The notes beneath the pieces are model-generated. The model saw only the letters and a list, made by a program, of their open reading frames with translations, was not told the DNA's origin and did not search any database. Of a stretch of 64,000 nucleotides of DNA, positions 11,960-24,288 are shown piece after piece. A program made the position numbers and the translations under genes. This DNA comes from Sialis fuliginosa (Eukaryota > Arthropoda > Insecta > Megaloptera > Sialidae), in the NCBI GenBank assembly GCA_961205875.1, contig OY540815.1, forward strand, positions 14,135,638 through 14,199,637, read 5' to 3'. Numbering within the stretch: position 1 is the stretch's first letter; every line of letters starts with the position of its first letter.

Positions 11960-12240
11960 TAATGTACGGCGTCGAATAAACGCGAGCGGCCGTTTATGAA
12001 AAGCAAAACTTTGTTATTTAAAGTACCGCCGGCGGCTGTAACGCTGTTACATAACACTCCGCCGCGTCCCCGGCCCCGCACACCGCTCTGCCTCTAGCCG
12101 GCACACTCACACACACAAGTTTTCCACAGTAATAATTCATGGTATGTCATTATCAGCTCTAAATTATTACTTAATTTTGCTGATACAGTACGCACTGAGT
12201 GAGGAGAAAACGTTGTCCGGGATAATGGGGGTGAGAGAGG
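11960..12240. promoter_or_regulatory. GC-rich island, candidate regulatory module
   Basis: One of the most GC-rich stretches in the window (GCCGCGTCCCCGGCCCCGC within 12061-12080). It includes AATAAACGCG, GTTTATGAAAA (caudal/Hox-like TTTATG), TTATTACTTAA and GCTGATACAG. No open frame spans it. The mix of CpG-containing blocks and homeodomain-type AT cores suggests an enhancer or a CpG-rich unmethylated element. This is inference from composition only. Confidence 0.3.
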
Positions 12241-12357
12241 AGTAAAGGATTAGATATTTATTTTTGTATATACGTGCATTAATTTTAATCAAAAAAGTAC
12301 GTTAATACCTGAATTTAAATTAAAAGTTATAGTATTTTTTTAAATTTTGTACATCGA

Positions 12358-12665
12358 GGGTCGATCCAGACTTTCGTACCGGTCTCGGTCCGGTCTCGCT
12401 CCAATCAAATATAAATATACAATAAATAATCTCGGTCCAATCACGTTCCGATACAGGATTATCTACTATATGAATATTTGACTGAAGCGAGACTGGACTG
12501 AGACAGGCACGATAGTCTGGATTGACGCTAATACTGTATCGGAGCGTGATTGGATCGAGACTGGCACGATACCTATAGTGAGAATGAATTTCATTGTTTA
12601 TTGTATATTTACATTTGATTGGAGCGAGACTGGACCGTGGCCGGCACGATAGTTTGGATCGACCC
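12358..12665. mobile_element. Nested inverted-repeat DNA element
   Basis: The outer arms begin GGGTCGATCCAGAC and end GTTTGGATCGACCC. They stay complementary through TCTCGCTCCAATCAAAT and ATATACAATAAA. A second inverted pair lies inside (TCCAATCACGTTCCGATACA at 12436-12455, with its near complement at 12537-12556). A third right-end-like motif (GAGACTGG..GGCACGATAGTCTGGAT) lies at 12490-12524. No clear target duplication is seen. This fits a foldback or miniature transposon with sub-terminal repeats, or one copy inserted into another. Confidence 0.75.
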
Positions 12666-12667
12666 TT

Positions 12668-14390
12668 AGTCTACTTACTCGATTAAAAGAAAAAAGACTA
12701 ACTAATTTTCTAATAATTGTTGAACGTCGAACTTTATTTTAGTAATTCTAATCGATAGAAATTTTTGGAAAAAGATAATTAAATTATTTTATTCCAATTA
12801 TTTTGTGATGTTTGTATTTTAGAAAAATTTTATTGTTATACTTTACCAAAATTATTGACATGAAAAAACTCTGTAAGGATTAGTGGAAAAAAACATTAAA
12901 CTTTTATTTTGTATTAAGGCACTTACCCTTATATTTGGAAAATTTAAATGTCAAGAATTGTATATATTGTTGATTTGCTCAAAAAGTAATGAAGATTAAA
13001 ATGGCACGCAAATCTCTGCATCAATATAATTTAAGTTTTTTCTACCCACAACAGATGTAGAGCTATCCCCTCGCAATCGTGCATAATATAATACTTAAAG
13101 TAAACAGAAAAAATCGAGCATACAATAAAGGAAGGCGTATCTTTCTTACAATTCTCTCTTCAACCCTCAAAACGAAAGAGTACGTTTAAATGTAGATTTT
13201 CCTTAATTTATTTAACTCTATTTCACTAAAGTCGGATAATTTAACTTAATTCAAATCAAATATTTACATTGAGAATTATATTTTTATCTACATTTTTTGT
13301 TCATTTTGTATCATATTTTTTAAAATATGATTAAAAAATAAAAATAATGTTAACACACGTTATTTCAATCATTTCTGGAATATGTGCATTTATTAAAGAA
13401 CTGCTGATTACATTATGACAAGAGATAACATCTTGAAGCCTTAAATTTTATATACTTTTAGATATAAAGATAATACAAAAATTGCTATAGCTATAACAAA
13501 TACTATAATTTAAAACGGCATATACTTTTTCTCCGTTGACATAATTTCGCTTCAGTCTAATAAAACGACGGAAAATCAATAAGTTAGCAAACAATTTTTA
13601 TAGATATAAACGAACCATATAGCAATTTGTTAAATCAAAAGGCGGGGTCACACCGCCTATCTTTGCGGTCACGGCAAACTGAACCGTAGCCCCACAAATA
13701 AACACGCTAAATTAATTTCGGCAAAACAGACAAGACAAAAAAATTATATAAAAATTATTGGTCATTTTTTTTCATGTCATTGTAAAAGGGTATGAAACTG
13801 GTGGCGGCCTCAGATAAAATATTTGAGGCGGGAAAAAAAATACATTTTGAGTACTTAAGATATACATATGTATATTAAAATTATGTTTTATTTAATTAAA
13901 TATTATATATGTAGGTAGAGCTACCTTTAAAATTCAAAATAATTATATTTCATATATATACATAAAAAAAAAACAATTTTTCTATCATTGTATTGGTTAT
14001 ATTAGCTTAAGGACAAATCCATGCATATATAATGCTAATAATATAAATATGTACAATCTAATAATGCAATACTTCCCTATTTTAAGAGTCATTGCTTTCA
14101 AATAAATAAAGCAAAAAAAATTGCGTGGAAAGAAACAGTTATAAGATACAAAATATTAAAGAAGTACATCAAAGAATATACCCGTCTTTGTCCAACGTGA
14201 AATGATAACATCTGTTGACAACAATGCTCCCATAGCCGGGGGGAGTACATGCTGAAAGGATTTATATCTACAAGTTTAAAGCGTTTTGATGGATTTATTT
14301 TTATTTGTGTTTGAAATATACGTTGATATTTCAAGTACGTGATGTGCAAGGAAGAGGAAATTTGTGAATCAAAGATGTTATTAAATAAGA
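12668..14390. other. AT-rich non-coding stretch
   Basis: No gene and no clear repeat. A small GC patch at 13640-13690 contains GGCGGGGTCACACCGCC, a short hairpin-like block, and a sequence ACAAATAAACACGC. Confidence 0.3.
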
Positions 14391-14391
14391 T

Positions 14392-14765
14392 GAGGGGTGT
14401 TCAAATCTTCCTAATCCCTATACAATATCAGGGATATGTTTTGTTATAATGCTGTTATTATACAATGCTTCTCTGTACTATAGCGACAGTAAAATAAATT
14501 TTGAATTCTATGTAGTAGGTATAGATGTTCATCAAAAAGTGAATTTCGTGTTTTGATTAGATATTGTTTTTTGATGGGAAAAATATCGTCCAAACAAAGG
14601 AATGGTTTGATAAGTGTTACGGCACATCTGTCCCAGCTAATTCATCCGTAAAATTTTGGTTTGTTGAGTTTCATCGGACCGTATGAGCACAAATGATGTA
14701 CCACATTCAGGAAGGCCAAATGAGGCAGTTACTTCAGAAAACATAGTCTGTGCCTCATTTTGAAA
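14392..14765 (+). pseudogene. Decayed mariner transposase, N-terminal fragment
   Basis: Bases 14576-14683 read GKNIVQTKEWFDKCYG and continue to a WFVEFHR motif, the linker region of the mariner helix-turn-helix domain. The frame then hits TGA at 14684. Skipping two bases, 14686-14745 continues as STNDVPHSGRPNEAVTSENI, the conserved 'SGRP.E..T.E.I' block. The upstream GAGGGGTGTTCAAA at 14392 may be the old element end. The catalytic DDD domain and the right end are absent. The break is a small indel plus truncation, so it is a dead copy, similar in these motifs to cecropia-type mariners of moths (from memory). Confidence 0.85.
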
Positions 14766-14769
14766 GTCA

Positions 14770-16480
14770 TAGATACAATATTAAAACGATGCATCAAATC
14801 AAATTACTTTTGTAATAAAATAGACAAGGTATACATTTATGCAAATGATAATGTAAGTGATAATTAATATTATCAATTCTATCAAATAACCACCTAGTAT
14901 TAGAATAATAACAATAATATACAAACGATACTGATGTAAACGTGGACACAAAAACAGACACGTATAACCTAGGATACCAACGACTATAGAATACTTGAAA
15001 CATGGAATTAATTAGCTTTATTCATATGTTACCAACACTAGAAATACAGTGGGTATGAACCAAACCCTCTACGGAATCCACAAACCGCACTCAAAATGAA
15101 ACAGTTACATCCACACGCTTAACGTTAGAGTGACAACAACATACGTTTCCAAATATCAACTAAACTGAATTGTCAAAGACGAGAATAGACTAATTCGGGG
15201 AAACGACAAAGACGGATGTATACTATCCACTGTAAGATAGACGGGTCTATACGGATCTGTATACAAATGTATGCTCGTAATGGGAAGATTGTCGTGAAGA
15301 GAATATCCCTTGAAGGAAGGTAGATAGAGATGGATGCATGCAGTTACTTGAGGGATGAATAGAGTGATGTATAGTTTCAGTGGGATTTTCTCGTACCCGG
15401 AAGACTGGCAGTGGTGTCCGAAACTACCGTACCACACCTACTAAATTACAACACGTCACACAAGCCGACAATTATGTTCTGGTTATACCGAGCGGCAGCT
15501 AAACAAGTAACGTAAATTCAAACATTTGTCATTGAGTGAAAAGGTTATTTTTAACGAACGTGCTGTGGGACATGATGCACCACGTAAGTATTTACAAACG
15601 TAATTAGTTTATTTCACAGCTACTCCTCCCCCCCATCTTGCAAAATACGACGTACGCGTATGTGTAAAAGGAGACATGTTTAGAATGATCGACAATTTAA
15701 TGAGATCACAATTAAATTGCTGAATTAATTGAGTACTCTGTAATGATTATGAATATAATCAGTTTATCACAGATTCAGGCGAAATTGTTGATATATTAGT
15801 ACATAGTTATTTTAATATAGGAATCCGAAATAAATTAAAATTAGTATTTATGGGCTCATAAAATTAAAATATTTTAATAACATAGTAACAGTTTTTATAA
15901 ATACAAAGAAATTAATTATATTAATTAAACATAATCTACATTAATTAATTATATTGAAAAACTTGAATTAAATAAACTTTTTTTTTCTCGAGAATGTACA
16001 TATAAACATTTTGTAAATATCTGTAATTAATAAGTTTTTGTAGAGCGAATATTAAAATTTATTTATTACAATGGAATTATAATTAATCCCAAGAACAATT
16101 ATTTGACTTTGAGAGACAATTTTAATGCTACAGTGTCGTCTTTATAATTAATATTTAAAACATAGCCATCAACCAAATAATAATTTCCCATCAACATTTC
16201 AGTAAATTGGAGTGAAAACAAAGAGCTGACACCCGCCAAAATGAAAATGCGATAAATTCTCAAGGGAAAAGAAAATTTCTGCTCTGACAATATTTCATTT
16301 TTCACTGAGGTTTATGCAAACGAATAAGTATAAGCCATTTTCATCAACATAATTTTAGATAATATTCTTAAAATTAAAATGTATAAACAGATTTCGTTCA
16401 TTAGAATCATTATTAATATAATTAGGAAACATTTTTTGGTAAAAAAATTAGAACAATCATTAATGAAATAATTTTGAACA
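14770..16480. other. Non-coding stretch, locally purine-biased
   Basis: About 15160-15440 is less AT-rich, with many GGA/GAAG/GATAGA triplets. It yields a 93-codon minus-strand frame with no recognisable domain or splice context, so it is treated as composition-driven. The rest is AT-rich, and 15890-15960 is rich in TTAATTA. Confidence 0.3.
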
Positions 16481-16486
16481 ACTTAC

Positions 16487-16512
16487 CAAAATAAAACAAA
16501 ATTTCAGCTTAC
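16487..16512 (-). other. Recursive splice site (ratchet point) candidate 1 with 26-nt RS-exon
   Basis: Read on the minus strand, the sequence runs TATCTTTATTTTTTACAG then directly GTAAGCTG. This is a strong 3' splice site fused to a strong 5' splice site at the 16512/16513 boundary. A TCAATTAAT branch-like element lies upstream in transcript sense. A second 5' site, TTTTG then GTAAGT (plus-strand 16481-16486), lies 26 nt further on and would close a tiny recursive-splicing exon. Ratchet points subdivide long introns in flies. The 26 nt have stops in two frames, so a protein-coding microexon is unlikely. Confidence 0.6.
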
Positions 16513-16729
16513 CTGTAAAAAATAAAGATATTAATTGATTCATTCATTTTTTAAAAATATTGTTCTTTAAAAATACAAATTAATCAAACTGGGTTTAAAA
16601 TATATAAATACAAAAATTTTATATTCCTTTTATCTATATGAAAAGAAGACTCAAACTGAAACTGTTCCTTCAGTGAAAGAACATATACAAATTATAAGTA
16701 ACAACAAAATATGTACAAACTCGTGTTCA

Positions 16730-17010
16730 TAAAAGATGGAAAAACAAATAGTGGCTAAAAGGCAAAACGATGTCATTCAAAAGACACTGCGAGCCGTATG
16801 TAGTAGAGACTATAAACAAAACTGTCTAATATCCTTGCTTCAAACATCGCGCATATTGCCGTCGGGAAAAACGGCGTATGACGACAACAAAAACCACCGC
16901 AAAGACATGGGCGGTCACGTGGGTTGAGTGAAGGGGCGGGGGTAGGTTGAGGAGAATCGAGCAGTTTTGTGCATTCGTCGTAGGCCAGTGTATGCTGGAA
17001 TGTTTTCAAA
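16730..17010. promoter_or_regulatory. Complex patch, candidate regulatory module
   Basis: It has balanced base composition unlike its flanks. It contains GTCACGTGGG (CACGTG E-box), AAAACCACCGCAAAG (Runt-like AACCACCGCA), TATAAACAAAAC (forkhead-like) and GGGGCGGGGGTAGG. Frames on both strands cross it without a domain. An enhancer is an inference from motif content. Confidence 0.3.
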
Positions 17011-17019
17011 AAATATATA

Positions 17020-18574
17020 CGAATAAGATGAAATTTTGAACCAGAAGAAAGTGGTTTTATCTTTGAGTCGTTTTCAAAAACCAAAACAATTAAGTACAGT
17101 TAACAAATATTCGATCAATCGATACTTAATAGAGACTTACTGAAGTGCTTCACTAATCAAGTGCCAAATTATTTTAAAGATGTTTTTTGTAAAACACAGT
17201 TTAGAAATCACTGATATAAGCACAATTGCCGATGTCTTCGTTCAAAGATATTGCGCGAAAAGAAATGTTTGCCGAACGACAAAACTAAGCGAACCCTGTC
17301 ACTTGTATTGTATTGTACCTACATTGTGATGTGCAATATGTTTAATAAAGAAGGAATTGAAACCTTTAATCATTAGATTAGATTGAAGAAATACGTAAAA
17401 TATGCTTTTTTATTGAAACATAAGAAATATACCTACTTATATATGCTGGACATTACAAATGAAAGTTCTTATAAAAGAACATCTTTAATTCATAAAACAC
17501 GACTAAAAATAGTGCATGTTTATAGAAGTGGAAAACTTAAGAATAAAAATCGATTGATAGTTCCTAACATGAGGGTACAAACTGCATTAAAAGTTCCTTT
17601 TAAATAGTTTGTGAAACGATTTTTAAACGTTCGTAATTTCCTGAGGAATGTTCCGCATGGATGGCTGCTTTCATATTAAAAGTTTTAGAATCAGCATGAT
17701 CTCTAATAGATTTGAAGATCATATAAAGAAAAAAAATCTGTAACATTCGTTTTATTTCTAAAGTTTATCAAGTACGTGTTCTTATATTTAAATTAAAATT
17801 ATTTCTGATATTAAAAGTCTAATAAAACAGAAATGCAAACATCTTATTATTTTAAATTATCACACCTCTAAGCCATATATCACCATTCATTGTTAAAAAA
17901 AAGATAAAGAAAACAATTTACTCTCGCGTCTTAACAAACAAGTATTTCGTGAAAATGAAACCGTTTCCGCATATCGTTACACAAAATGGAAAAACAAAGG
18001 TGAGGAAGAGGGAGATTGAGAGCTAGAAAGCACAGACATAGCGCGACTATCCCATTAATTTCGACAAGTTGGCATAAATCAATGTTGGCCAAGGTGCTGA
18101 TAAAAACAGATCTGATGGATGGTTCCTAGACTGATACTGAACACTGTCTTTACAGATATATACCTGCTGAGTTTTATGTACTCCTGTTACTTTTTCTGAT
18201 TAAATTCACTACACTGTGAATTTTATCGTCCTGATTTTAATGTCTTCTCGAAAACAGTTTTATTGCTTGGGTGTATAAACAAACGATGTTTACGAAAATT
18301 TCAATTCCTTTTTTTGTATGATTCCAAAGCACATTGAAGAAAGATATACAGTGAGACTTCTCTAAGACGACCACACTTAATTTCAAACAAAAGTGGTGGT
18401 AATATAACTGAATGACAAAAGGAATAATAGTTAAAAAGTAGTTTTACAAATTACCACGCATAAAATAAAAATTTCGAGAGGTTTAATTGTAGATAGTTGT
18501 ATTCATATTTGTTTGCACTGACATTATAGTAGTGTTCATTTGTAATACTGATTTTTGATTAACCAATTATATGA
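17020..18574. other. AT-rich non-coding stretch
   Basis: No gene is seen. A 74-codon plus-strand frame at 17383-17607 shows no motif and is Lys/Tyr-rich, as AT-rich noise usually is. Confidence 0.3.
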
Positions 18575-19171
18575 ATACTAGCTGTTACCCGCGACTACGT
18601 TCGTGTGAAATTTAGGTTAGGTAGGAGCTGTCATACATAAAACCCATAGACAAGTAGAATTGGACAGCGCAATCAGCATTTTAAGATGGTCGACAAGAGT
18701 GAGAGAGATGGAAATGGTTTAAACCACGTTCTATCTCTCTCTACACAGTGTCGTAATATTTCTTTTTTCGGAGCCTGAGCAGACAAACAAATTTTTCACA
18801 TGCGAAATCTTCTATACTACTCTATACCATATCGTATGTAATTAAAGTTCAAATCAGAAGTTTTAAATAAAAATTAGAAAGTCAAAAGATTTAAATATTT
18901 ACTACAATAATAATAATTACAAACTTTTCTACTTTCTTCCTTAAAAAAATATTATTAAATCCTACATGTCTATGATAAAACCCATGAAAAGAAGAAGAAG
19001 AACGTTAGGTAATACAGATATCCGTTATGATAGTTGATAGTACCTTATGTCCTTCCTCAGTATGCAAGCTATCTCCCTGCTAAATTTCATCAAGATCGGA
19101 TCATCGGTTTAGCCGTGAAAAGGTAACAGACAGACATACTTTCACATTAAATTTATAATGTTAGTATGGAT
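18575..19171 (+). repeat. RTE/SINE-like dispersed repeat
   Basis: Begins ATACTAGCTGTTACCCGCGA with CTACGTTCGTGTGAA. It ends with TTTCATCAAGATCGG, TTTAGCCGTGAAAAGGTAAC, CAGACAGACATACTTTC and ATAATGTTAGTATGGAT. Both ends are hallmark sequences of a very common insect (especially lepidopteran) repeat type, known from memory. The 5' ATACTA and 3' TAGTAT are also inverted. No reverse transcriptase frame is present. Confidence 0.7.
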
Positions 19172-19309
19172 AAATTACATTATCTGATAGTTAGGTTTTA
19201 TAAAAACTGAAATACCGGTATTTTTATATGTATTTAATGTATGGAATAATTTACTACTAATAAATAACTGAAAAAAATAGAGCACAATTTCCAGTGTACT
19301 GCCAAATTA

Positions 19310-19520
19310 AGGTGGTAAATGTCGACAATCCCTTAAATCTTCTATACGTGGGGATGGGGGTGGTGATGTTTAGGTGGAAATGGTTACGAGGAAGTCAGAC
19401 GATGCAATGCATCACTGTGTGACCCGGGCACATGGACAGATTGCGTGTGGACACAGATAATACCGCATGGCCGTCGCGCACGTTTGTCGCGAGGGTCATC
19501 TGATGTATGGATAAAATGTT
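19310..19520. promoter_or_regulatory. Complex GC-richer patch, candidate regulatory module
   Basis: Contains GTGGGGATGGGGGTGG, GATGCAATGCATC (palindromic core), ACCCGGGCACATGG, GCATGGCCGTCGCGC (with a Pho-like GCCAT core on the complement) and GTTTGTCGCGAGGG. No frame spans it. The function is inferred. Confidence 0.28.
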
Positions 19521-19898
19521 CACATTGATCGGTACTTTATAAAAACATAGTACAAGCCCATTTTAATAATATAACTGATTCATTATAAACAAATATTCAT
19601 TTTTTTGTTATCAAATATTTTTTTGTTTTGCAAATGTATCAGCAGTGAAAAACATGTGTAGAAAACGTTATGGAAAAAATATACAATCGAATAAGATACG
19701 AAAAAATAACATAAGAGAAAATACAAGGTATTAGAAAAACTTCCTACCCAATTACCCAACGAACTTTTTATATTTTATTTACAAAAAAAATGATTACTAT
19801 TTTTACACCGTCTCGATTCAAACTCTCTCCTATGTAACAGGCGCATACATATTACATATACACACACATATGGGTGTGACAGCATGTAGTGATGTGTA

Positions 19899-19913
19899 TG
19901 TGTGTGTGTGTGT
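19899..19913. repeat. (TG)n microsatellite
   Basis: Short TG run preceded by CACACACATATGGGTGTG, so it can pair partly with the upstream CA-rich segment. A GGGTGGGTGGGAG run follows. Confidence 0.85.
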
Positions 19914-19949
19914 TAGGAAGGGTGGGTGGGAGTAAAAGGGAGAGAGGGT

Positions 19950-22480
19950 TAGACACGCAATCATTAAAGTGATTTCATGTACCTTACCAATGCAATAGGT
20001 CGTTTACGCTAAAGAAAAAGGCTGTAAAGTTGATTTTAGTGTTAATAAATATTGATAAAGAAATTTATTAACACTTTGCGTTGCGAAAATGAATATATTG
20101 TCCTGAATTGAGGTGTAGTTAAAACGGTTTTGTAGACCTATTAAATGTGATGGACTAATTTTAAATCTTCTCACATTTACTCGTTTCTAAGAAGATTAAT
20201 TTTATTATATTTCTTTTTTTAGAACACATATTTCAATTAACTTTGCATTTGAACTGCAGTTGATTACTGTAGTTGAACATTATGTTTCAATTCTTCTCGG
20301 CTTTTCTCCCTTAGTGATAAAATGACACCTTAATTAAAAATAACAGTAAATATTTTATAGTTGAGTGATTGACTCATCAACACTCAGACAAAACATCTGA
20401 CCTGTGAAATTTTAAAGATATCGTAGGGAAACAATTATTCGTAATTTATCTCTTAAAGTGGGAGGGGTGGTGGAGTTAATATTGAATGAATTTAGGATAT
20501 TTCAAACTTGAATAATATGAGTAAAAACAATACAAATGGCATAAGATTTTAGAAATTGTATGGAAATGTTTAAAACGCGGAAAAAGCTGCTGGTGGGTTG
20601 CTAATACCTTATAATATTTTCACTTATAAAATAATAAATCCAATTAAAAAATAAATAAAGATATCAAAGTACCCACATACAGACATTTGATAAAAATAAT
20701 AACGATAATATCATAAATAAATAATTAGTGACTAAAAAAATGAATTACAAACGACATGTATATTTAATGTTGATATACCAACGACTGTCACGTTCTCTAC
20801 CTGCAGATGTCATTAATAAATAATATCTGCGGAATTCGCGTTAAACATTGCTGACAGTGAAAAGTAGTTAGCATGAAAATAACTCGGGATCGTGGGAGTA
20901 AACGAAATACAACATTCGTGTTCTATTTTTACAGTGATTAATATTTCATTAAATTTAATATATTTATATACAAATACAAGCTCGGTTGTAGAAATAATTA
21001 TGGAAACAAATCACCGTGAAAATAGATGGCTCCTAGTTAGAACACGTATATCCTTCATATTGGTTTTCACGGTTAATGTTTTGTAGCTTGGTATACAAGA
21101 AAATATTATTTAAAATAACGATTTTTAATAGGGAATAACACAAATAGAAAATCTTGTAGATATTAATTAGATTTGATCGAATTAAAAAATCTTGATATGT
21201 AAGAATACTGACAGAAAACAATTTTTTTAAAATTTACTATCATTAATAACTACTCGTACATAAGAACAATACAATATTGATATACAGTGTGTCTCAGGAT
21301 AGATGTTACAAGAGGTGTAATGAACAAAATTTTTCGAATTTCTGTATATGATCTGTATGATACGTCGCTTTACAGGCAGCAAAACAACATGTTTTTTTTT
21401 TTAATTAAACACTTCGTATTTAAAAATGTATAAGGTTCGTTGCAATGTTGTCAAAAAAACACCGTGTTGCTGTTTTGTCTCTTTGGTCTAAACACGGGAT
21501 AATTATCTGTTTGTTAGTTCCGACTAAAAACTACTAAGCCGATTTTGATGGACTTTTACTATTCGAAAACTTAAGAAACTAAAATGTGTATAAGCTATTC
21601 AGTAATCGATATTAAATATTAGGGCATGCCTGTATCAAATTGATATTTTTAATAAAAAATCTTAACTATACATTTAATCATTTCGATCATACAAGAAAGA
21701 AAGAAATAATTTAGATTACATCTATCAATGTTATATAAATCAAACAAAAATAAATTACATTATTGTAAAGCATAATTGCAAGAATAAAGTTCGTATTAGG
21801 TATGTGTAGATCAAAACAGTCACCAAAATACAGTTTACAGTTGGAGGCAGTGCTAATATTATTCACTTGTTTGCTTGTAACTTTATTCGTGGGGATGCGA
21901 ATAATACGTCGGATTATGAGACATATCTCTATATTACATATTAAGTGTTTGACAAATAACAATGATGTACTGTAATTAATATTTTCTCTTCGCGATGTTG
22001 ACAAACAATGAGCATTGTATATTATAGAACGACACTAGTTTTTTTTGTTTCTTTTACTGTAGCAATTTTCTTTTGTGGCATCTTTTTTACAATTAATTTC
22101 TTTGTTCCTTTGTTTACATCGTAGTCATGATTTGATAACGAGTTTTATAATAAATCTTAGATGTAGTTATGTAAACTAATTCCATTTGATTTGTATTAGA
22201 AGATTAAGATAGTATAGTTATCTTTTTAATATGGGTCATCCTGTATATTAATCATATCATTATAACAGAAATAATTAACATCTTGTTCTAATAAGAGCAC
22301 GCATTTACAAAAACAATCCTAATATTTATTCAACAGAAACTGTTAAAACACGACGAACTTTCATTAAACAACATTATTACTGATGAGTTAAAATCCATAA
22401 AACAAAACATAATTTACGCATAATTGTTTGAAAGTTATTAATATAGTACTCTATTGGAAATTCATACACCGGAAGTGAAG
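19950..22480. other. AT-rich non-coding stretch with repeat-end fragments
   Basis: No gene. ATACAGTGTGTCTCAGGATA at 21283 and GGGTCATCCTGTATATTA near 22233 are inverted in sense and resemble 'CAGGGTGTCCCA' repeat ends, so a roughly 0.95-kb old element is possible. AAACTACTAAGCCGATTTTG at 21527 is a reversed retroelement-tail phrase. Confidence 0.3.
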
Positions 22481-22489
22481 TGGATTTAT

Positions 22490-22840
22490 TGTTGTGATTA
22501 TAAATAGCATGCCATTACCGAAAAATAACAGTGTTGAACATTAGCGCGGGACCCTTCGGTTACTGGAGCTTATAAAAACTTTACTGGTATTGTGGAGGTT
22601 TTGGATAAACAGCAAGTAGAGGAACTGGAAGTCAACGGTCCGGTGACCATTAATTATGGAACAGACGACAAATTAACGTAGTGTGTCGAGGGCGGCGCCT
22701 TGTCCAACCTCCCTCCAGGGGGTTAGTTAGTGAGGGTCAGCCAGCCAGCGACATATGCGGCAACGGTAGTGATTTAATAGCACCTTTTTGCGCTGCACCT
22801 CTTGAGTGGCCACTTCGTTACGCACTCTGATTTCATAAAC
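22490..22840. promoter_or_regulatory. Complex GC-richer patch, candidate regulatory module
   Basis: Holds GCGCGGGACCCTTCGG, TCAACGGTCCGGTGACC, GAGGGCGGCGCCTTGTCC, AGCCAGCCAGCGACATATG and TTTTTGCGCTGCACC. Codon-like evenness is seen near 22560-22680, but stops interrupt all frames. A regulatory role is inferred from composition only. Confidence 0.28.
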
Positions 22841-22992
22841 GCTACAAAGAATTATCTTACTGCTAAATTAATATGTCATGTGATGATTTTGTATTATTGT
22901 ATCTACATCTGCCAACATTTTTAATTCATGATATTGCTATGATACATTGGTTAACGTTGCACTTAATACTTACATACATAGGTTATATCATT

Positions 22993-23141
22993 TGAGGAAG
23001 TGAGTTCCAAAACTCGTTCCTTCCATTTTAAAAAAATAATCGAGATGCAGTGGATTTTGAAAGAATTTTTGGCATTCTTTTAAAATCCACGGCATCTCTC
23101 TTTTTAAAATGGAATAAACGAGTTTAGAACTCACTTCCTCA
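22993..23141. repeat. 149-nt near-perfect hairpin
   Basis: The left arm TGAGGAAGTGAGTTC pairs with GAACTCACTTCCTCA, and the pairing continues inward through AACTCGTT, CCATTTTAAAAA, GAGATGC and TGGATTTTGAAAGAAT to a 7-nt TTTTGGC loop. Each arm is about 70 nt with scattered mismatches and small bulges. It could be a foldback miniature transposon, a hairpin-RNA (endo-siRNA) source, or an oversized miRNA-like precursor. No known miRNA seed is recognised. Confidence 0.85.
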
Positions 23142-24288
23142 TTTGAATTATAAAGTTTTTGGGTTGTTAGGTTGTTTTATAGGCACATGAAACAAAAACT
23201 ACTAAACTGATATTGATTAAACTTTCACTGTTACAAAGCATAATACCATAGAATTATATTTTAGTATAAATGTTAGTTGATATACTGCAGACTAGTACTT
23301 ATTAAGGAAAATAAAAAAAATAGTGCGACTGTGTATTGTTAATTTTTGTCAATCCAATTAATTAATATTTACAAACGTAATCATGAACATACAATTTTTT
23401 ATTTATTTATAATATGAAGTTTTTCACTAATCGAGATCTATAATTTGAGACCAAAATCCGCGTGGTAGCTGCTCTGAGTGTCGAGATATATACTGAAAGT
23501 AAATTTACGCCAGCGCGCAAACTGATCTCTGCGCGTTACATCAAGTTTCTGATCACCAGTATCTGGCGTGAAACACTTGACGATATTCACGTCAAGATAT
23601 ATATAAAAAAGTCTATATTTTTAGGGATTTTGAAATACACACAAGAAAATTCTATTGTAATAAATATAACATATACATATGTATAGTAGGTATATATAGT
23701 TACGAATAGGCTACAAAGCCAGATGCCCTATGTAGAACATCATCACGAGCAAAACAAACAGCACACATACAAACAAATTATATCGGGGCTTGTGTCACTG
23801 AAGACACACCGTCATAAATTTGAATTTTGTGCACACAAATTAACCATCAAAGCAATACGTGGACGCCGTCTTGCATGAGAATGATGTGGAGAAGCCGAAT
23901 CGACAGCACCATCGACCCCTACAACTTCCCCCAAACAAAACCACCCGTCGTGCGGGGTTGTGTTATTTAAATTAGCAACAACATGATAAGACAAGTTTCA
24001 GCGTAATATACTGCCTCCATATACATATTATGTGTATACGTATTATCTAATGAAGATATACTTTGAAATGAGATAGTGGTTGAGTAAAGGAAATACCTCG
24101 TTCAGTCTAACAAACTCGAGCAAATCTTTTGTGTCTTTGTAGTGTGCGTGTGTTTATTCAATATGAATATTTGGTACGACAAAGATAAACTTAACTCTAA
24201 TGAAATTTGGAATATTATTGATATAAATGAATGAAATATTTCGATAAGTTTGGAAATAACATTTAATATTTTCAGTATAGTTACATTT
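23142..24288. other. AT-rich non-coding stretch with moderately complex patches
   Basis: Patches at 23460-23580 (CAGCGCGCAAACTGATC, TCTGGCGTGAAACAC) and 23780-23960 are more complex. No domain is seen in the short frames crossing them. Confidence 0.28.

Noticed and set aside
15156-15437. 93-codon minus-strand frame
   Set aside because: Arises from a purine-biased stretch; no domain, no splice context, no support.
16773-17084. 103-codon minus-strand frame
   Set aside because: Overlaps a plus-strand frame in a complex, probably regulatory patch; no recognisable domain.
18155-18180. Minus-strand CTCAGCAG/GTATAT as another ratchet point
   Set aside because: Upstream tract is A-rich and the donor is weak.
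20780-20812. Minus-strand ATCTGCAG/GTAGAG as another ratchet point
   Set aside because: Poor pyrimidine tract and a non-consensus donor.
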